The notes below the pieces were generated by a model that worked only from the letters and a program-made list of their open reading frames with translations, was not told where the DNA came from and made no database searches. A stretch of 45,475 nucleotides of DNA, from contig JAUJMS010000001.1 in NCBI GenBank assembly GCA_030446745.1, forward strand, positions 117,532-163,006. The letters are read 5' to 3'. Source of the stretch: Egibacteraceae bacterium. Its GTDB lineage: Bacteria > Actinomycetota > Nitriliruptoria > Euzebyales > Egibacteraceae. Positions 36,256 to 44,206 of the stretch are shown piece by piece (position 1 is the stretch's first letter; the number at the start of each line of letters is the position of its first letter). The position numbers and the translations under genes are program-made.

Positions 36256-37131
36256 CTACTCCGCTTCAGCGAGCAGTTCCTCGAGCATGTTCATGGCCAT
36301 CCACACGAAGTCCGGGTTGGTGCTCCGGTAGTAAGGGATGATGGGTATCGCGACCGACAGGGCCCAAGCCATGCCCCGCTGCCACGTCGGTTCGTCCACC
36401 GCGAGGGCCTTCCGGAACACAGCACGGCTCGCTCGGTCGAGCACGCTCCATGCGGGAAGAAGATCGATCGCCGGGTCCCCAAAGCCCGCGATTCCGAAAT
36501 CGATGATGGCGCGCAGTCGTCCTCGCGACACCAGCATGTTGCCCGGTAGGAGGTCGCCATGGGTCCAAACGTGACGCCCATCCCCACTGGGTGTCCGCAG
36601 CGCCTGTTCCCACGCCGTCGCCGCCGCCGCCGTGTCGAACAACCCTTCCGACGCCTCGATCGACTGCCGAACCTCGACGTCACGACTCTCCAGGCGCTGA
36701 CCCCTTCCCGAAGCCGGGGCCTGGGCGGGGTCGATGGATCGCAGTGCCGAAACGAACGCGGCCAAGTCAACCGCGCACTGCCGCAAGTCGTGGACGTGCT
36801 TGCGTGCGAACGTCTCGCCGTCGATCCATCTGTACACGGCCCAGGTGAAGGGGTATCCGTTCGCCGGGCGCCCCTTCGCGAGCGGCTCTGGTACTGCCAT
36901 GGGCAGGCGGGGAGCGAGTCGGGGCAGCCAACGGAGCTCTCTCTCCAGATCGCGCTCCCACGACGGGACTCTGGGCAACCGCACGCACATGTCGTCACCC
37001 AGCCGATAGATCGCGTTGACCGTTCCTGTGGATGCGACCGGAGTCACCGGAAGGTTCGCCCACATGGGGTACTGGCCAGCCAGCAATGACTCGACTAGTG
37101 CGACGTCGGTGGCGATCTCGTCGGGATGCAT
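36256..37131 (-). CDS. aminoglycoside phosphotransferase family kinase
   Basis: 291 residues, start taken as ATG 37131 (MHPDEIATDVAL). Kinase-like fold: the nucleotide loop STGTVNAIYRLGDDMCVRLP, the catalytic HGDLLPGNML (D of Brenner's motif) and the metal site AIIDFGIAGFGDPAIDLLPA. Substrate could be an aminoglycoside, macrolide or a small metabolite; resistance cannot be claimed. Base composition is clearly lower in G+C (near 60%) than neighbours, suggesting transfer. Opposite in strand to glnA and bounded by two similar 29-base sequences. Confidence 0.82.
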   Translation of the reverse strand: MHPDEIATDVALVESLLAGQYPMWANLPVTPVASTGTVNAIYRLGDDMCVRLPRVPSWERDLERELRWLPRLAPRLPMAVPEPLAKGRPANGYPFTWAVYRWIDGETFARKHVHDLRQCAVDLAAFVSALRSIDPAQAPASGRGQRLESRDVEVRQSIEASEGLFDTAAAATAWEQALRTPSGDGRHVWTHGDLLPGNMLVSRGRLRAIIDFGIAGFGDPAIDLLPAWSVLDRASRAVFRKALAVDEPTWQRGMAWALSVAIPIIPYYRSTNPDFVWMAMNMLEELLAEAE

Positions 37132-37182
37132 CCTCGTGCGGCCTCCCTGCGGCCTGCGGTCTCGGAGAAGACGTGACGCCAA

Positions 37183-37336
37183 GCAGGAAACCGCGGGCTA
37201 GCGTCCATATTTCCCACGGACGCCGTGCGGTTCTCTCAGTACTACGACATCTAGGTCCGCAGGCGCCGCGCGGCGGTCGCAATCCGCGCCGGCAACCGGC
37301 GGGTGTCCTATGAAGCGGCAGAGGAGGCGAGGTGAC
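37183..37336. other. intergenic region with a glnA 3'-end-like stretch
   Basis: Carries at 37230–37258 a sequence that matches the last codons and stop of glnA (36133–36161) at 21 of 29 bases and would read FSQYYDI-stop. No upstream coding frame of glutamine synthetase is seen. Otherwise nothing recognised. Confidence 0.4.
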
Positions 37337-37570
37337 GTGGCCGACTACCAAGTGCCGGGGGTGTTCATCGACACCTACGAGTCGTTCGTCGACGAGGTAG
37401 AGGCGACGAGTCCTGCCGAGGCGGAGGTCATGGTGCGGGAGCGGCACCTCCCCAGGAGCGTCATGATCTCTCGCGATCTCATCGTGGAGACGATGTGGGT
37501 TGTCGGTCACGCCCCGCCGGGGCAATCAACGCCGGAGGACGACGGTCGAGACGAGCCGCCCGTCCGGTGA
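37337..37570 (+). CDS. small hypothetical protein
   Basis: 77 residues. The GTG 37337 is preferred because AGAGGAGG lies nine bases upstream; an in-frame ATG at 37310 has none. Sequence: YQVPGVFIDTYESFVDEVEA near the start, RERHLPRSVMISRDLIVETM in the middle, and an acidic tail. No family recognised. Regular spacing of charged and hydrophobic residues and a good ribosome site argue it is real. Confidence 0.5.
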   Translation: MADYQVPGVFIDTYESFVDEVEATSPAEAEVMVRERHLPRSVMISRDLIVETMWVVGHAPPGQSTPEDDGRDEPPVR

Positions 37571-37783
37571 CGTACGCATACCGAGAGAGCGGCGGCCAGT
37601 CTCGAGACGCCGACCGTGACCGCGTCGACCGCGCGGACCGAGTCGCCGCCGACGTCGGCGATCCCGACCCCGACATCTCCCTCAAGCCCCGCTGCCGGTC
37701 CTACCACTCGGATCGGACCGGAGAGGTCGGCGCCGCACCGACGTCATCGGCGTCCATAGGCAGCCGTTGCTATCGGCACCCAT
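37571..37783. other. gap with no supported gene
   Basis: About 210 bases. A 66-residue open frame on the minus strand (37707–37507) runs through it and into the small gene, but its Gly/Ala/Val composition and lack of a ribosome site do not support it. Nothing else seen. Confidence 0.4.
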
Positions 37784-38183
37784 TTATCTGCCGTCCTTGC
37801 AGTCGGACGCCTTCTTGAGCCGGTCCGGAGGTACCGCAAGGAACCACGGGTCCTCGATGTCGCCGGCGTGGCCAACTGTCACCGTCGCCCCGTCAGCAAG
37901 ACGAAGTTCGAGATGCCGGACGTACAGGCACTCACGACCCCGTGCGAACTTGGCCCTTCCGGCGTCATCGGTCGTCTCAGCAGCATCAACCTTGTAGGTG
38001 AGTCGGGACCCACTGAGACCGGGAAGGGCAACGCCGGAAAAGGCTCGTAGTCCGCCTCACCGATACGCGCGTCGTACACACCAGCCCCTGGGCAGCGGAG
38101 GCCGCACGCTCCTGGGACGCGCGCCACGAGACCTTCGTCGGCAATGGCTCTCGCGCAAATAAGGGAGCGCTACTCGACACCAT
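37784..38183 (-). pseudogene. hypothetical gene in three frames (frameshifted or misread)
   Basis: Three adjacent frames join into one sensible product if one base is added at each of two runs. From ATG 38183: APLFAREPLPTKVSWRASQE; after the four-C run 38085–38088: AGVYDARIGEADYEPF; after the four-A run 38038–38041: SGVALPGLSGSRLTYKVDAA, ARGRECLYVRHLELRLADGA, VTVGHAGDIEDPWFLAVPPD, and a Lys/Cys tail ending TAA 37784. The last 90 codons have no start codon of their own but are strongly protein-like. About 133 residues; no family recognised. Confidence 0.55.
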
Positions 38184-38478
38184 GAGCGCCCGTCATCCAG
38201 TAGACGCCCAAGAGGGCGACAACCATCCATAGTCCGGGCAAGGTCACTGCGAGGGCTATTACCAGGCCGTCTGACGAAGCAGGCCGTCGAGTTAGTCGTA
38301 AGACCGCCACCGGAAGTACGGCAGTCGATCCAACGACAACCGCCGTGGTCGCAGCCGCAGGAATACGTACAGCGTGGACCGCTTGGCGGCAGTCACGACC
38401 GAGCCCCTCTGGGGAGTGTCTAGGTAGAGCGAACGGACTCCCGCAGCGGAGACTTCCGGCGCCGTAACTCACGCGCAC
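38170..38478 (-). CDS. possible small membrane protein
   Basis: 102 codons from GTG 38478; the true start may be further in. Two hydrophobic segments (ATTAVVVGSTAVLPVAVL and LVIALAVTLPGLWMVVALLG) separated by RLTRRPASSDG. The end overlaps the ATG of the frameshifted gene by 14 bases, so the two may form a unit. No family recognised. Confidence 0.4.
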   Translation of the reverse strand: MRVSYGAGSLRCGSPFALPRHSPEGLGRDCRQAVHAVRIPAAATTAVVVGSTAVLPVAVLRLTRRPASSDGLVIALAVTLPGLWMVVALLGVYWMTGAHGVE

Positions 38479-38569
38479 CGGAAGCGCGGCGGCGCGAAAG
38501 AAGGACGACGACCGTTAGCCCGACTCCAAGCCGCGTCGTCCGCCTTGCCCAACGCTCGGCAGCGTGCAT
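38420..38569 (-). CDS. possible 49-residue membrane-anchored peptide
   Basis: ATG 38569 to TAG 38420. A basic N-terminus (ERWARRTTR), one short hydrophobic stretch (LGVGLTVVVLL) and a very basic tail. It overlaps the next open frame in another phase. Weak evidence; may be noise or part of a broken gene. Confidence 0.25.
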   Translation of the reverse strand: MHAAERWARRTTRLGVGLTVVVLLSRRRASGARELRRRKSPLRESVRST

Positions 38570-38579
38570 TCAGTCCACC

Positions 38580-39048
38580 CTAACTGGCATCGGCATAGCC
38601 CAGGGAACCGACCCCGCTTCCGCCACTAGGTGGGACGCCTACCTCAGCGATGGCCAAGCGTTGTGACGGGCGAGGGGGTTGGCCGCAAGCGCGCCCGTCG
38701 TTGCCCGACCGGGCCGCGAGTGCCACGGTCTCCCACTGCTCGGCGGCGGCGCGCCACAGGGCGCAGTCCTCGCGTCCCTCGAGCCGCGCGAACTCGGCCG
38801 CACAGGTGGCGCCGAGGTGCTCCCAACGTCGTGGACACCGCTGGGGTCGCCAGTGTGGTGAGCAACGTGATGCTGATGCGATCGAGCAGCGCACGTCCCG
38901 CTGCGTGCGCTGCCTCGACCGCTCGCGCCGAGCCCTCGAGGCGTGCATCCCCGGCCCGATCGGCTTCCACCCGCAACTTTTGGAGGCAGTCCCTTACGTC
39001 GTCCACCACTCCCGCACGTTCCCCGGGCGTCCCGCCGAGCCCCTCCAT
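38580..39048 (-). pseudogene. broken helical gene, partly duplicated
   Basis: Starts with ATG 39048 after GGAG. The first ~75 codons are helical (VVDDVRDCLQKLRVEADRAG, LEGSARAVEAAHAAGRALLD). Around 38830–38850 the protein-like reading moves to another frame: HLGATCAAEFARLEGREDCA, LWRAAAEQWETVALAARSGN, resembling the TPR-like part of LuxR/STAND regulators. Then it degrades into Pro/Ser-rich sequence before a stop at 38580. The shift needs one extra or two missing bases. Probably a decayed regulator fragment. Confidence 0.5.
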
Positions 39049-39337
39049 CTGAACTCCGCCCACTTCCTAGTCCCGCCGACTAGTCCCGCTACCGACACGG
39101 CGTGACGTTCCAGGGAACGGTTGTGACGTACGCGCGATACGGATGAAACCGGCGGGGTCGGCACCGGGACGGTGATGCGGTCGAGGAAGCGCACGTCCCG
39201 CGCGTGCGCTTCCTCGACCGCCCGAGCCGAGTTCTCGAGGGGCGTCCCGCGAGCCCCTCTTGAACTCCACCCTTCCTAGTCCCGCCTACTAGTCCCGCCA
39301 CCTTGAAGGCGTGACATTTCACGGAACGGTTGTGACC
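38868..39337. repeat. tandem duplication, copies at 38868–39127 and 39168–39337
   Basis: Both copies hold, in the same order, an imperfect hairpin-forming segment, a start-region sequence and an upstream part. The upstream part on the minus strand has two GGCGGGACTAG boxes 13–14 bases apart and a conserved block near CACAACCGTTCC (39099–39127 and 39308–39337). The right-hand copy lacks about 75 bases of coding sequence and the ATG (ATGGAGGGG became AAGAGGGG). Confidence 0.75.
39177..39221. repeat. perfect 19-bp inverted repeat (hairpin)
   Basis: GCGGTCGAGGAAGCGCACG at 39177–39195 and its exact complement at 39203–39221, with a 7-base loop TCCCGCG. It lies 125 bases past the STAND ATPase stop and could terminate that transcript. 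A related hairpin, 38878–38895 with 38904–38922, is in the other copy. Confidence 0.8.
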
Positions 39338-39345
39338 TTTCCGCG

Positions 39346-42300
39346 TCATCCCTCCCAGAGGACCGCCGTGTCGGGATCGGGGACATAGGCGCAGAAGGTG
39401 CCGGTGTGCACCGTCGACTCCAGGTGGCTGGCGAGTCGCGGCTCCTGCTCGCCCAGGCGGCGGATCGTCTGCTTCACCACCTTCGTCACGCTCACCCTCG
39501 CGCGCTCGGCAGGCGACGCCGCCACCCGGTCGCGCCCGCCGAGCCCCACCGCCCGGCGCAGCTCGCCGAGGATCGCGTCCATCTCGCGCTCGATCGCCGC
39601 GGCGCGCCCCGTGTCGTTGAACGCCTGGGCCTCGTCGAGCTCCGACTGGAGGTCACGGATCCGCCGTTTGTACGCCGCCTTGGCCTGAGCGTCGAGCAGC
39701 GGTCCCGCGCCGCCGGTGCCGTCCGACGACAGGTCGGCGGCGTCGCCCGGCGACAGCCGCCCCGAGCCCGCGGGACCGCCCTGCGCGACGAGGTCGAGTG
39801 CGGCGATCCGCTGGTGCGGGTTGCGCAGCAGGTGCGCGAGGTAGCGGGGGCCCTTGCCGTCGCGCAGCCGCGACACCCGACCGTCGAACACCACTGTCCA
39901 GTAGTCGCCCTCGCGCCGGAACACCCGTTTCGGGGCCGCCGGAGCGGTGGGCTCCTGCGCCGCGGTCGATTCACCGCTGCGCTGCGCCGCGGCAGCGGCC
40001 GCCGCGTCCATGCCGGTCTCGCGCGCCCACACGGTCGCCTCGCCGAGCATCGCATCGGCGCGCTCGCGTTCGCCGCGGCGGGCGAGGACCACCGCGTGCT
40101 CGAGCAGCGTCCACGTCGCCAGCGGTCGGTGGCCGAGCGCGAGATTGTCGAACAGCCCGGCCTCGAGGTGGCGGTCCGCGTCGTCGGAACGACCGGCGGT
40201 CGCCGCGAGCAGTCCGAGGTAGGTATGGGTCGACCCGTAGCAGACCGCCGCGGCGTTCGCGACGACGATCCGGTCCGCGTACGGCTCGAGCAGCCGGTAC
40301 AGCGTCTCGGCGCGACGGGCGTCGCCGAGGCGCACGCACGGGACGGCCAGCTGGCACAGCATCGTCAACCAGTTGCCGTCACGGGGCACGTTGCGGAAGT
40401 CCTCGGCCGCGGTCCTCTCGAACAGCGCCCGCGTCTCCTCGACCCGCCCCGCCTCCGCGCTCGCGACCACCAGCGCGGACCGCCAAGCGCTCCACGGATA
40501 CCGCTCGACGAACAACCGGATCGCCGGCTCGATCTCACCGATCCGGCCCTGCGCCCACCGGAGGGTGCATAACTGAACGCCGAACAGCAGCGCAGCAGTG
40601 TCGCCTTGAGCCCGCTGACCGATCTCGAGCGCGTCGAAGGCCAGCCGCTCGCACTCCGCCATGTCACCGGCGACGAAGGCGCGCATGGCGCGCAGCGTCT
40701 GCAAGTGCCACCGCGCGAAGGGCTGCCGCAGCCGCTCGGCCACGCGGGCGTAGTGCTCCAACGCGGCGTCGACCGCCACGACGTCGCCGAGCTCCAAGGC
40801 GGTCGTGAGCTGCAGGTGGTACCCGCGCAGCGTCATCTCCAAGTCACCGACACGCAAGGCGAGCGCGACGAGCTCACCGGCGACCTCGGCACGCGCGTCG
40901 GGGTCGTCCGGGCCGAGCCGGCACCAATGGCGGCTGTAGCGGGCCACGAGCAGCGCGCGTTCGTCGCCGAGGCGCTCCGCCATCGCGACGGCCTCGGCGC
41001 TCAAGGCGTCGCGGCGCTCCGCGGCGACGGTGTAGTACAGCTCGACCGCCAGCCGCGCGAGCAGGCGCACGCGCAGCACACTGTCGTCGGCCGCAAGGCC
41101 GGCCAGCGCGCGTTCGAGCATGCCGATGAGCACGTCGTCGGCGCGATCGACGAAGCCGTAGCCGCCGTGGCCGAGCGCGTACCCGAGTGCGGCAAGCGCG
41201 AGCTGTTCGCCCGACCCAACCTCCGACGCCGCGTCGGCGGCGGCGACGAACGTCGCCCGGGCGGCGGCGGCGTCACCCGCGCCGCGCTGCGCGTCACCGA
41301 GGTCGAGCAGCGCCCGGCACCGGTCGGCCGGCGCGGTGCCCCGCTGGTCGAGCAGCTCCAGCGCGCAGCCGTACAGCCGTGCCGCGTCCTCGTAGGCGTA
41401 GACGCGCATCGCGCGGGCACCGGCACGCCGACACGCAGTGATCGCCGGTTCGACGTCGCCGAGCGCGGCCGCAGCGACGTAGTGGTGCGCAGTCTCGGCG
41501 ACGCGCGATTCGTCGCCGTCGGCGAGCCGTTCCCCGAGCACCTCGCCGATCCGCCGGTGCAGCGACAGCCGCCGGGCGCTGGGCAGGTCGTCGTAGAGCG
41601 TCTCCCGCACCAACGAGTGCACGAACTCGAGCCGCCGCGTTCCGCCGTGGCGGACGGCCACCAGGCCCGCGGCCACGGCGTCGTCCAACAGGCCGACGGC
41701 GGCCTCTGGCGCCAGTCCGCCGACCCGCGCGACGAGGGCGACGTCGATGTCGCGTCCGACGACCGCGGCGATCTCGAGCAGCTGGCGCACCGGTTGGGCG
41801 ACCGGTTCGAGCCGCCAGCGGATCGCCTCGCGCACCTGGTCGGGAACCGGGACGGCGACGGTGGTCGTCGCGGACTCGACATCGGGCAGCAGTGGCACGA
41901 CCTGCTCGATGAAGAACGGGTTGCCGCCGGTGGCGTCGTGGACGGCGGCGACGAGCCCGCCGGCGGCCTGCACGCCGAACCGCTCGCTGAGCAGAGCCGC
42001 CACCGCATCGTGATCCAGACCGCCGAGCATGACGCTGCGGCCGTCGCGGTTGAGCTCCGCCAGCCGGCGGGCGACGGCCGGCGAGCGGCGCGCCTCGACG
42101 TCGCGGTAGCTGGCGATGACGACGATCGGCGCGTCGCGCAGCGTGCCGGCGAGCAGCTGGAGTGTGGCCAGCGACGGCTCGTCGGCGGCGTGCAGATCTT
42201 CGACGATGAGCAGCTGCGGACTGGCCGCGGCCGCGGCGTGAAAGAACGAGACGAGCGCGTCGAGCAGCTGAAAGCGGCCCGCGTCGCCGTCGGCGTCCTT

Positions 42301-42762
42301 GGACCGCGCGTCGTCGCCACCGCCGGGACGTTTCGGTGCGACGTCGTGGAGCAGCTCCTTGGCCGCCGCGCGCAGCTCGCCGTGGCGCGGTCCCTGCGCC
42401 AGATGCGCACGCAGCAGTTGGATCCACGGCCAGTAGGCGGGAGCGCCGCCCCCCTCCCAGCAGCGTCCGCGCAGCACGGTCATGCCGCGGGCGGCCGCGC
42501 GCTGCGCCACCTCGTCGGTCAGACGCGTCTTGCCGATGCCTGGCTCGCCGGCGATGAGGTACAGCGAGCCGCGCGACGTGCCGGCCGCTGCCAGCGCGGC
42601 GTCGAGCTCGGCAAGCTCGGTGTCACGACCACGAAACGGCATGTCGCCCGGCGCCCACACCCCCGGCCGAGCCGCCGCGCCGGCGCCGCCGGCCGCCGCC
42701 GTCAGTACCTCGAGGGTGCGGTCGGCAGGGTTGCCCGCCCGCCGCAACGCACCGTTGCTCAT
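39346..42762 (-). CDS. STAND/AAA-type ATPase regulator with TPR-like region
   Basis: 1138 residues from ATG 42762, overlapping the stop of the cyclic-nucleotide-binding gene. Residues ~43–330 are the NTPase: Walker A GEPGIGKT (~72), GRCWEGGGAPAYWPWIQLLR, Walker B LLIVEDLHAADE (~183), and DATGGNPFFIEQVV. Residues ~450–930 are helical, TPR-like repeats. At ~945 a winged-helix-like segment follows (FRREGDYWTVVFDGRVSRLR) and the C-terminus has ARVSVTKVVKQTIRRLGEQE and TVHTGTFCAYVPDPDT, a tail shared by many uncharacterised actinobacterial ATPases. No LuxR HTH or known effector. Probably a ligand-switched regulator. Confidence 0.85.
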   Translation of the reverse strand: MSNGALRRAGNPADRTLEVLTAAAGGAGAAARPGVWAPGDMPFRGRDTELAELDAALAAAGTSRGSLYLIAGEPGIGKTRLTDEVAQRAAARGMTVLRGRCWEGGGAPAYWPWIQLLRAHLAQGPRHGELRAAAKELLHDVAPKRPGGGDDARSKDADGDAGRFQLLDALVSFFHAAAAASPQLLIVEDLHAADEPSLATLQLLAGTLRDAPIVVIASYRDVEARRSPAVARRLAELNRDGRSVMLGGLDHDAVAALLSERFGVQAAGGLVAAVHDATGGNPFFIEQVVPLLPDVESATTTVAVPVPDQVREAIRWRLEPVAQPVRQLLEIAAVVGRDIDVALVARVGGLAPEAAVGLLDDAVAAGLVAVRHGGTRRLEFVHSLVRETLYDDLPSARRLSLHRRIGEVLGERLADGDESRVAETAHHYVAAAALGDVEPAITACRRAGARAMRVYAYEDAARLYGCALELLDQRGTAPADRCRALLDLGDAQRGAGDAAAARATFVAAADAASEVGSGEQLALAALGYALGHGGYGFVDRADDVLIGMLERALAGLAADDSVLRVRLLARLAVELYYTVAAERRDALSAEAVAMAERLGDERALLVARYSRHWCRLGPDDPDARAEVAGELVALALRVGDLEMTLRGYHLQLTTALELGDVVAVDAALEHYARVAERLRQPFARWHLQTLRAMRAFVAGDMAECERLAFDALEIGQRAQGDTAALLFGVQLCTLRWAQGRIGEIEPAIRLFVERYPWSAWRSALVVASAEAGRVEETRALFERTAAEDFRNVPRDGNWLTMLCQLAVPCVRLGDARRAETLYRLLEPYADRIVVANAAAVCYGSTHTYLGLLAATAGRSDDADRHLEAGLFDNLALGHRPLATWTLLEHAVVLARRGERERADAMLGEATVWARETGMDAAAAAAAQRSGESTAAQEPTAPAAPKRVFRREGDYWTVVFDGRVSRLRDGKGPRYLAHLLRNPHQRIAALDLVAQGGPAGSGRLSPGDAADLSSDGTGGAGPLLDAQAKAAYKRRIRDLQSELDEAQAFNDTGRAAAIEREMDAILGELRRAVGLGGRDRVAASPAERARVSVTKVVKQTIRRLGEQEPRLASHLESTVHTGTFCAYVPDPDTAVLWEG

Positions 42763-43189
42763 CCCAGCCACGCTTCCTCCAGCGTGCGGACGCGCTCGGC
42801 GAGGACGCGCAGCATCTTTCGCGCGACGGTGGGCGTCTCGTCGACGAGCCGGACGAAGTTGCGCGGGTCGACAACGAGCAGGTGCATCGGCTCGTCGGCG
42901 ACCACCGTCGCTGAACGTGGACCGCCGTCGAGCAGTGCCATCTCGCCGAAGAACCCCCCAGGGCCGAACGTCGCGAGATCCTGGTCTCCCTGGAACGCGG
43001 TCGCTCGACCGCTCACGACGATGAAGAACTCTCCTCCCGGGCGCCCTCGCGCGCAAGTACGTGGCCGGCGGCGACGTCGACCTCATCGGTGATCGAGGCG
43101 ATCAGTGCGAGCTCTTTGCTGGTGCAGGCGGCGAACAGCGGGACGTGGGCGAGCACATCGGTCTTGACGCTGCGCGTTCGGGTCGGCAT
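42759..43189 (-). CDS. cyclic-nucleotide-binding domain protein, apparent frameshift
   Basis: ATG 43189 with GGAGCC upstream. N-terminal part: TDVLAHVPLFAACTSKELAL, DEVDVAAGHVLAREGAR. One missing base near 43031–43042 joins it to FFIVVSGRATAFQGDQDLAT and the phosphate-binding loop FGPGGFFGEMALLDGGPRSA. About 143 residues, only the Crp-type cNMP-binding fold, with no DNA-binding domain. The stop overlaps the ATPase start (ATGA), so the two proteins are made together; it likely relays a cyclic nucleotide or related signal to the ATPase. Confidence 0.8.
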
Positions 43190-43347
43190 GGCGGCTCCAG
43201 TCAGTCGGCCGGTCGGGTTCGATCCGACCGCTGTCACGCTCGCATGCCGGCGTCGTCGGCACAGCGGACAACGACCACCCCGAACGTGCACTTTTCCACG
43301 CAGCGACTCACTGCGCCCGCTCGCGCAACGCGGCCAGGTCACGCACC
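43190..43347. promoter_or_regulatory. divergent intergenic region
   Basis: 158 bases between the cNMP-binding gene and the phage-type genes. It must hold at least one promoter, but no convincing -10/-35 pair, operator or attachment site was found. Confidence 0.3.
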
Positions 43348-43788
43348 GTGATACGGCTCACCCCCGAGGTGCAGCACAAGGTCGTCCAAGCCGTGGCCGC
43401 CGGCAACCGCATCGACATCGCCGCCCGCTACGCGGGCATCGGGGAGCGGACCTTCCACCGGTGGATGGCCGAAGGCGAGCAGGCCCGCAGCGGCGCCAAG
43501 CGGCAGTTCTGGCAGGCGGTCATGGAGGCCCGCGCCCGCGCCGAGGTCGCGGCCGTCACCGCCATCGTCACCGCCGCCCGCAAGGACTGGCGCGCCGCCG
43601 CCTGGTGGCTGGAGCGGACCCGCCCGCACGAGTACGGCCGCGTCTACCGCGGCACCATCGAGCACGTCGACCCGGCCGGTGGACCCATCGAGCACGTCAC
43701 CCGCAACGAGAACCCGGGCGTCGCCGACGCCGCGCGCGACTTCCTGCGCGCCCTCGAGCAGGCGCGCACCGAGGACGCGAGCGCGTGA
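43348..43788 (+). CDS. terminase small subunit-like helix-turn-helix protein
   Basis: 146 residues from GTG 43348 (possibly leaderless; no ribosome site seen). The N-terminus is an HTH (RLTPEVQHKVVQAVAAGNR, AARYAGIGERTFHRWMAEGE), followed by the helical phage pattern FWQAVMEARARAEVAAVTAI and DWRAAAWWLERTRPHEYGR. Such proteins recognise phage DNA for packaging; the large subunit is not in the window. Confidence 0.72.
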   Translation: MIRLTPEVQHKVVQAVAAGNRIDIAARYAGIGERTFHRWMAEGEQARSGAKRQFWQAVMEARARAEVAAVTAIVTAARKDWRAAAWWLERTRPHEYGRVYRGTIEHVDPAGGPIEHVTRNENPGVADAARDFLRALEQARTEDASA

Positions 43789-44018
43789 CCGGCGACCCGC
43801 CGGAGCCGCCGGTGTGCCCGCGCCACAAAAAGTCGCTGGTACTGCTCGAGGAAGGGTGGCTGAACGGTGTGCACGTTACTTACTGGGGTCGTTGCCCTGC
43901 GGTGGTGTCGGACCGACACCGGATACCGGCCCGCTACTGCGCTCGTGAGGTGCGGCTGACCGACGATTCGCAGGATGCGGTGCAGGCGCCGCTGTTCGGG
44001 CCGGGGGGTGCTGCGTGA
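43785..44018 (+). CDS. small phage-type hypothetical protein
   Basis: 77 residues from GTG 43785, overlapping the previous stop. Three spread cysteines (PVCPRHKK, WGRCPAVV, ARYCAREV) could bind zinc. Function unknown; coupling to both neighbours supports it being real. Confidence 0.55.
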   Translation: MTGDPPEPPVCPRHKKSLVLLEEGWLNGVHVTYWGRCPAVVSDRHRIPARYCAREVRLTDDSQDAVQAPLFGPGGAA

Positions 44019-44206
44019 GTTACGACTCCGCGAACGACTTGTGTGACTGGCACCGGCAGTGGGAGCCACGCGGCACACCGAAGTGCGGCAACCAGGCAAC
44101 GCACAACCTCGACGGCTACGGCGGCTCGACCCGCTGCCGCTTCTGCTGCGACCACTACAACGCCCTGGCCGCTGTCACCGCCGATGAGCAAGGAGCCAAC
44201 GGATGA
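44015..44206 (+). CDS. small Cys/His-rich protein
   Basis: 63 residues from GTG 44015, overlapping the previous stop. Cys and His pattern: DLCDWHRQW, PKCGNQATH, RCRFCCDHY, which resembles a zinc-binding fold. Function unknown. Its stop overlaps the SNase ATG. Confidence 0.6.
   Translation: MSYDSANDLCDWHRQWEPRGTPKCGNQATHNLDGYGGSTRCRFCCDHYNALAAVTADEQGANG

Noticed and set aside
36256..37131. Antibiotic resistance gene
   Set aside because: The kinase fold is clear but the family includes many metabolic kinases; substrate cannot be read from the sequence.
38580..39048. Intact LuxR regulator
   Set aside because: Only short TPR-like fragments in two frames; no NTPase or HTH is present.
38878..39221. 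CRISPR array or transposon ends
   Set aside because: Only two diverged copies, no spacers of regular size, no transposase and no short target duplications.
40606..43092. An 828-codon plus-strand frame opposite the STAND ATPase
   Set aside because: Antisense to an ATPase with intact Walker motifs; no recognisable domain.
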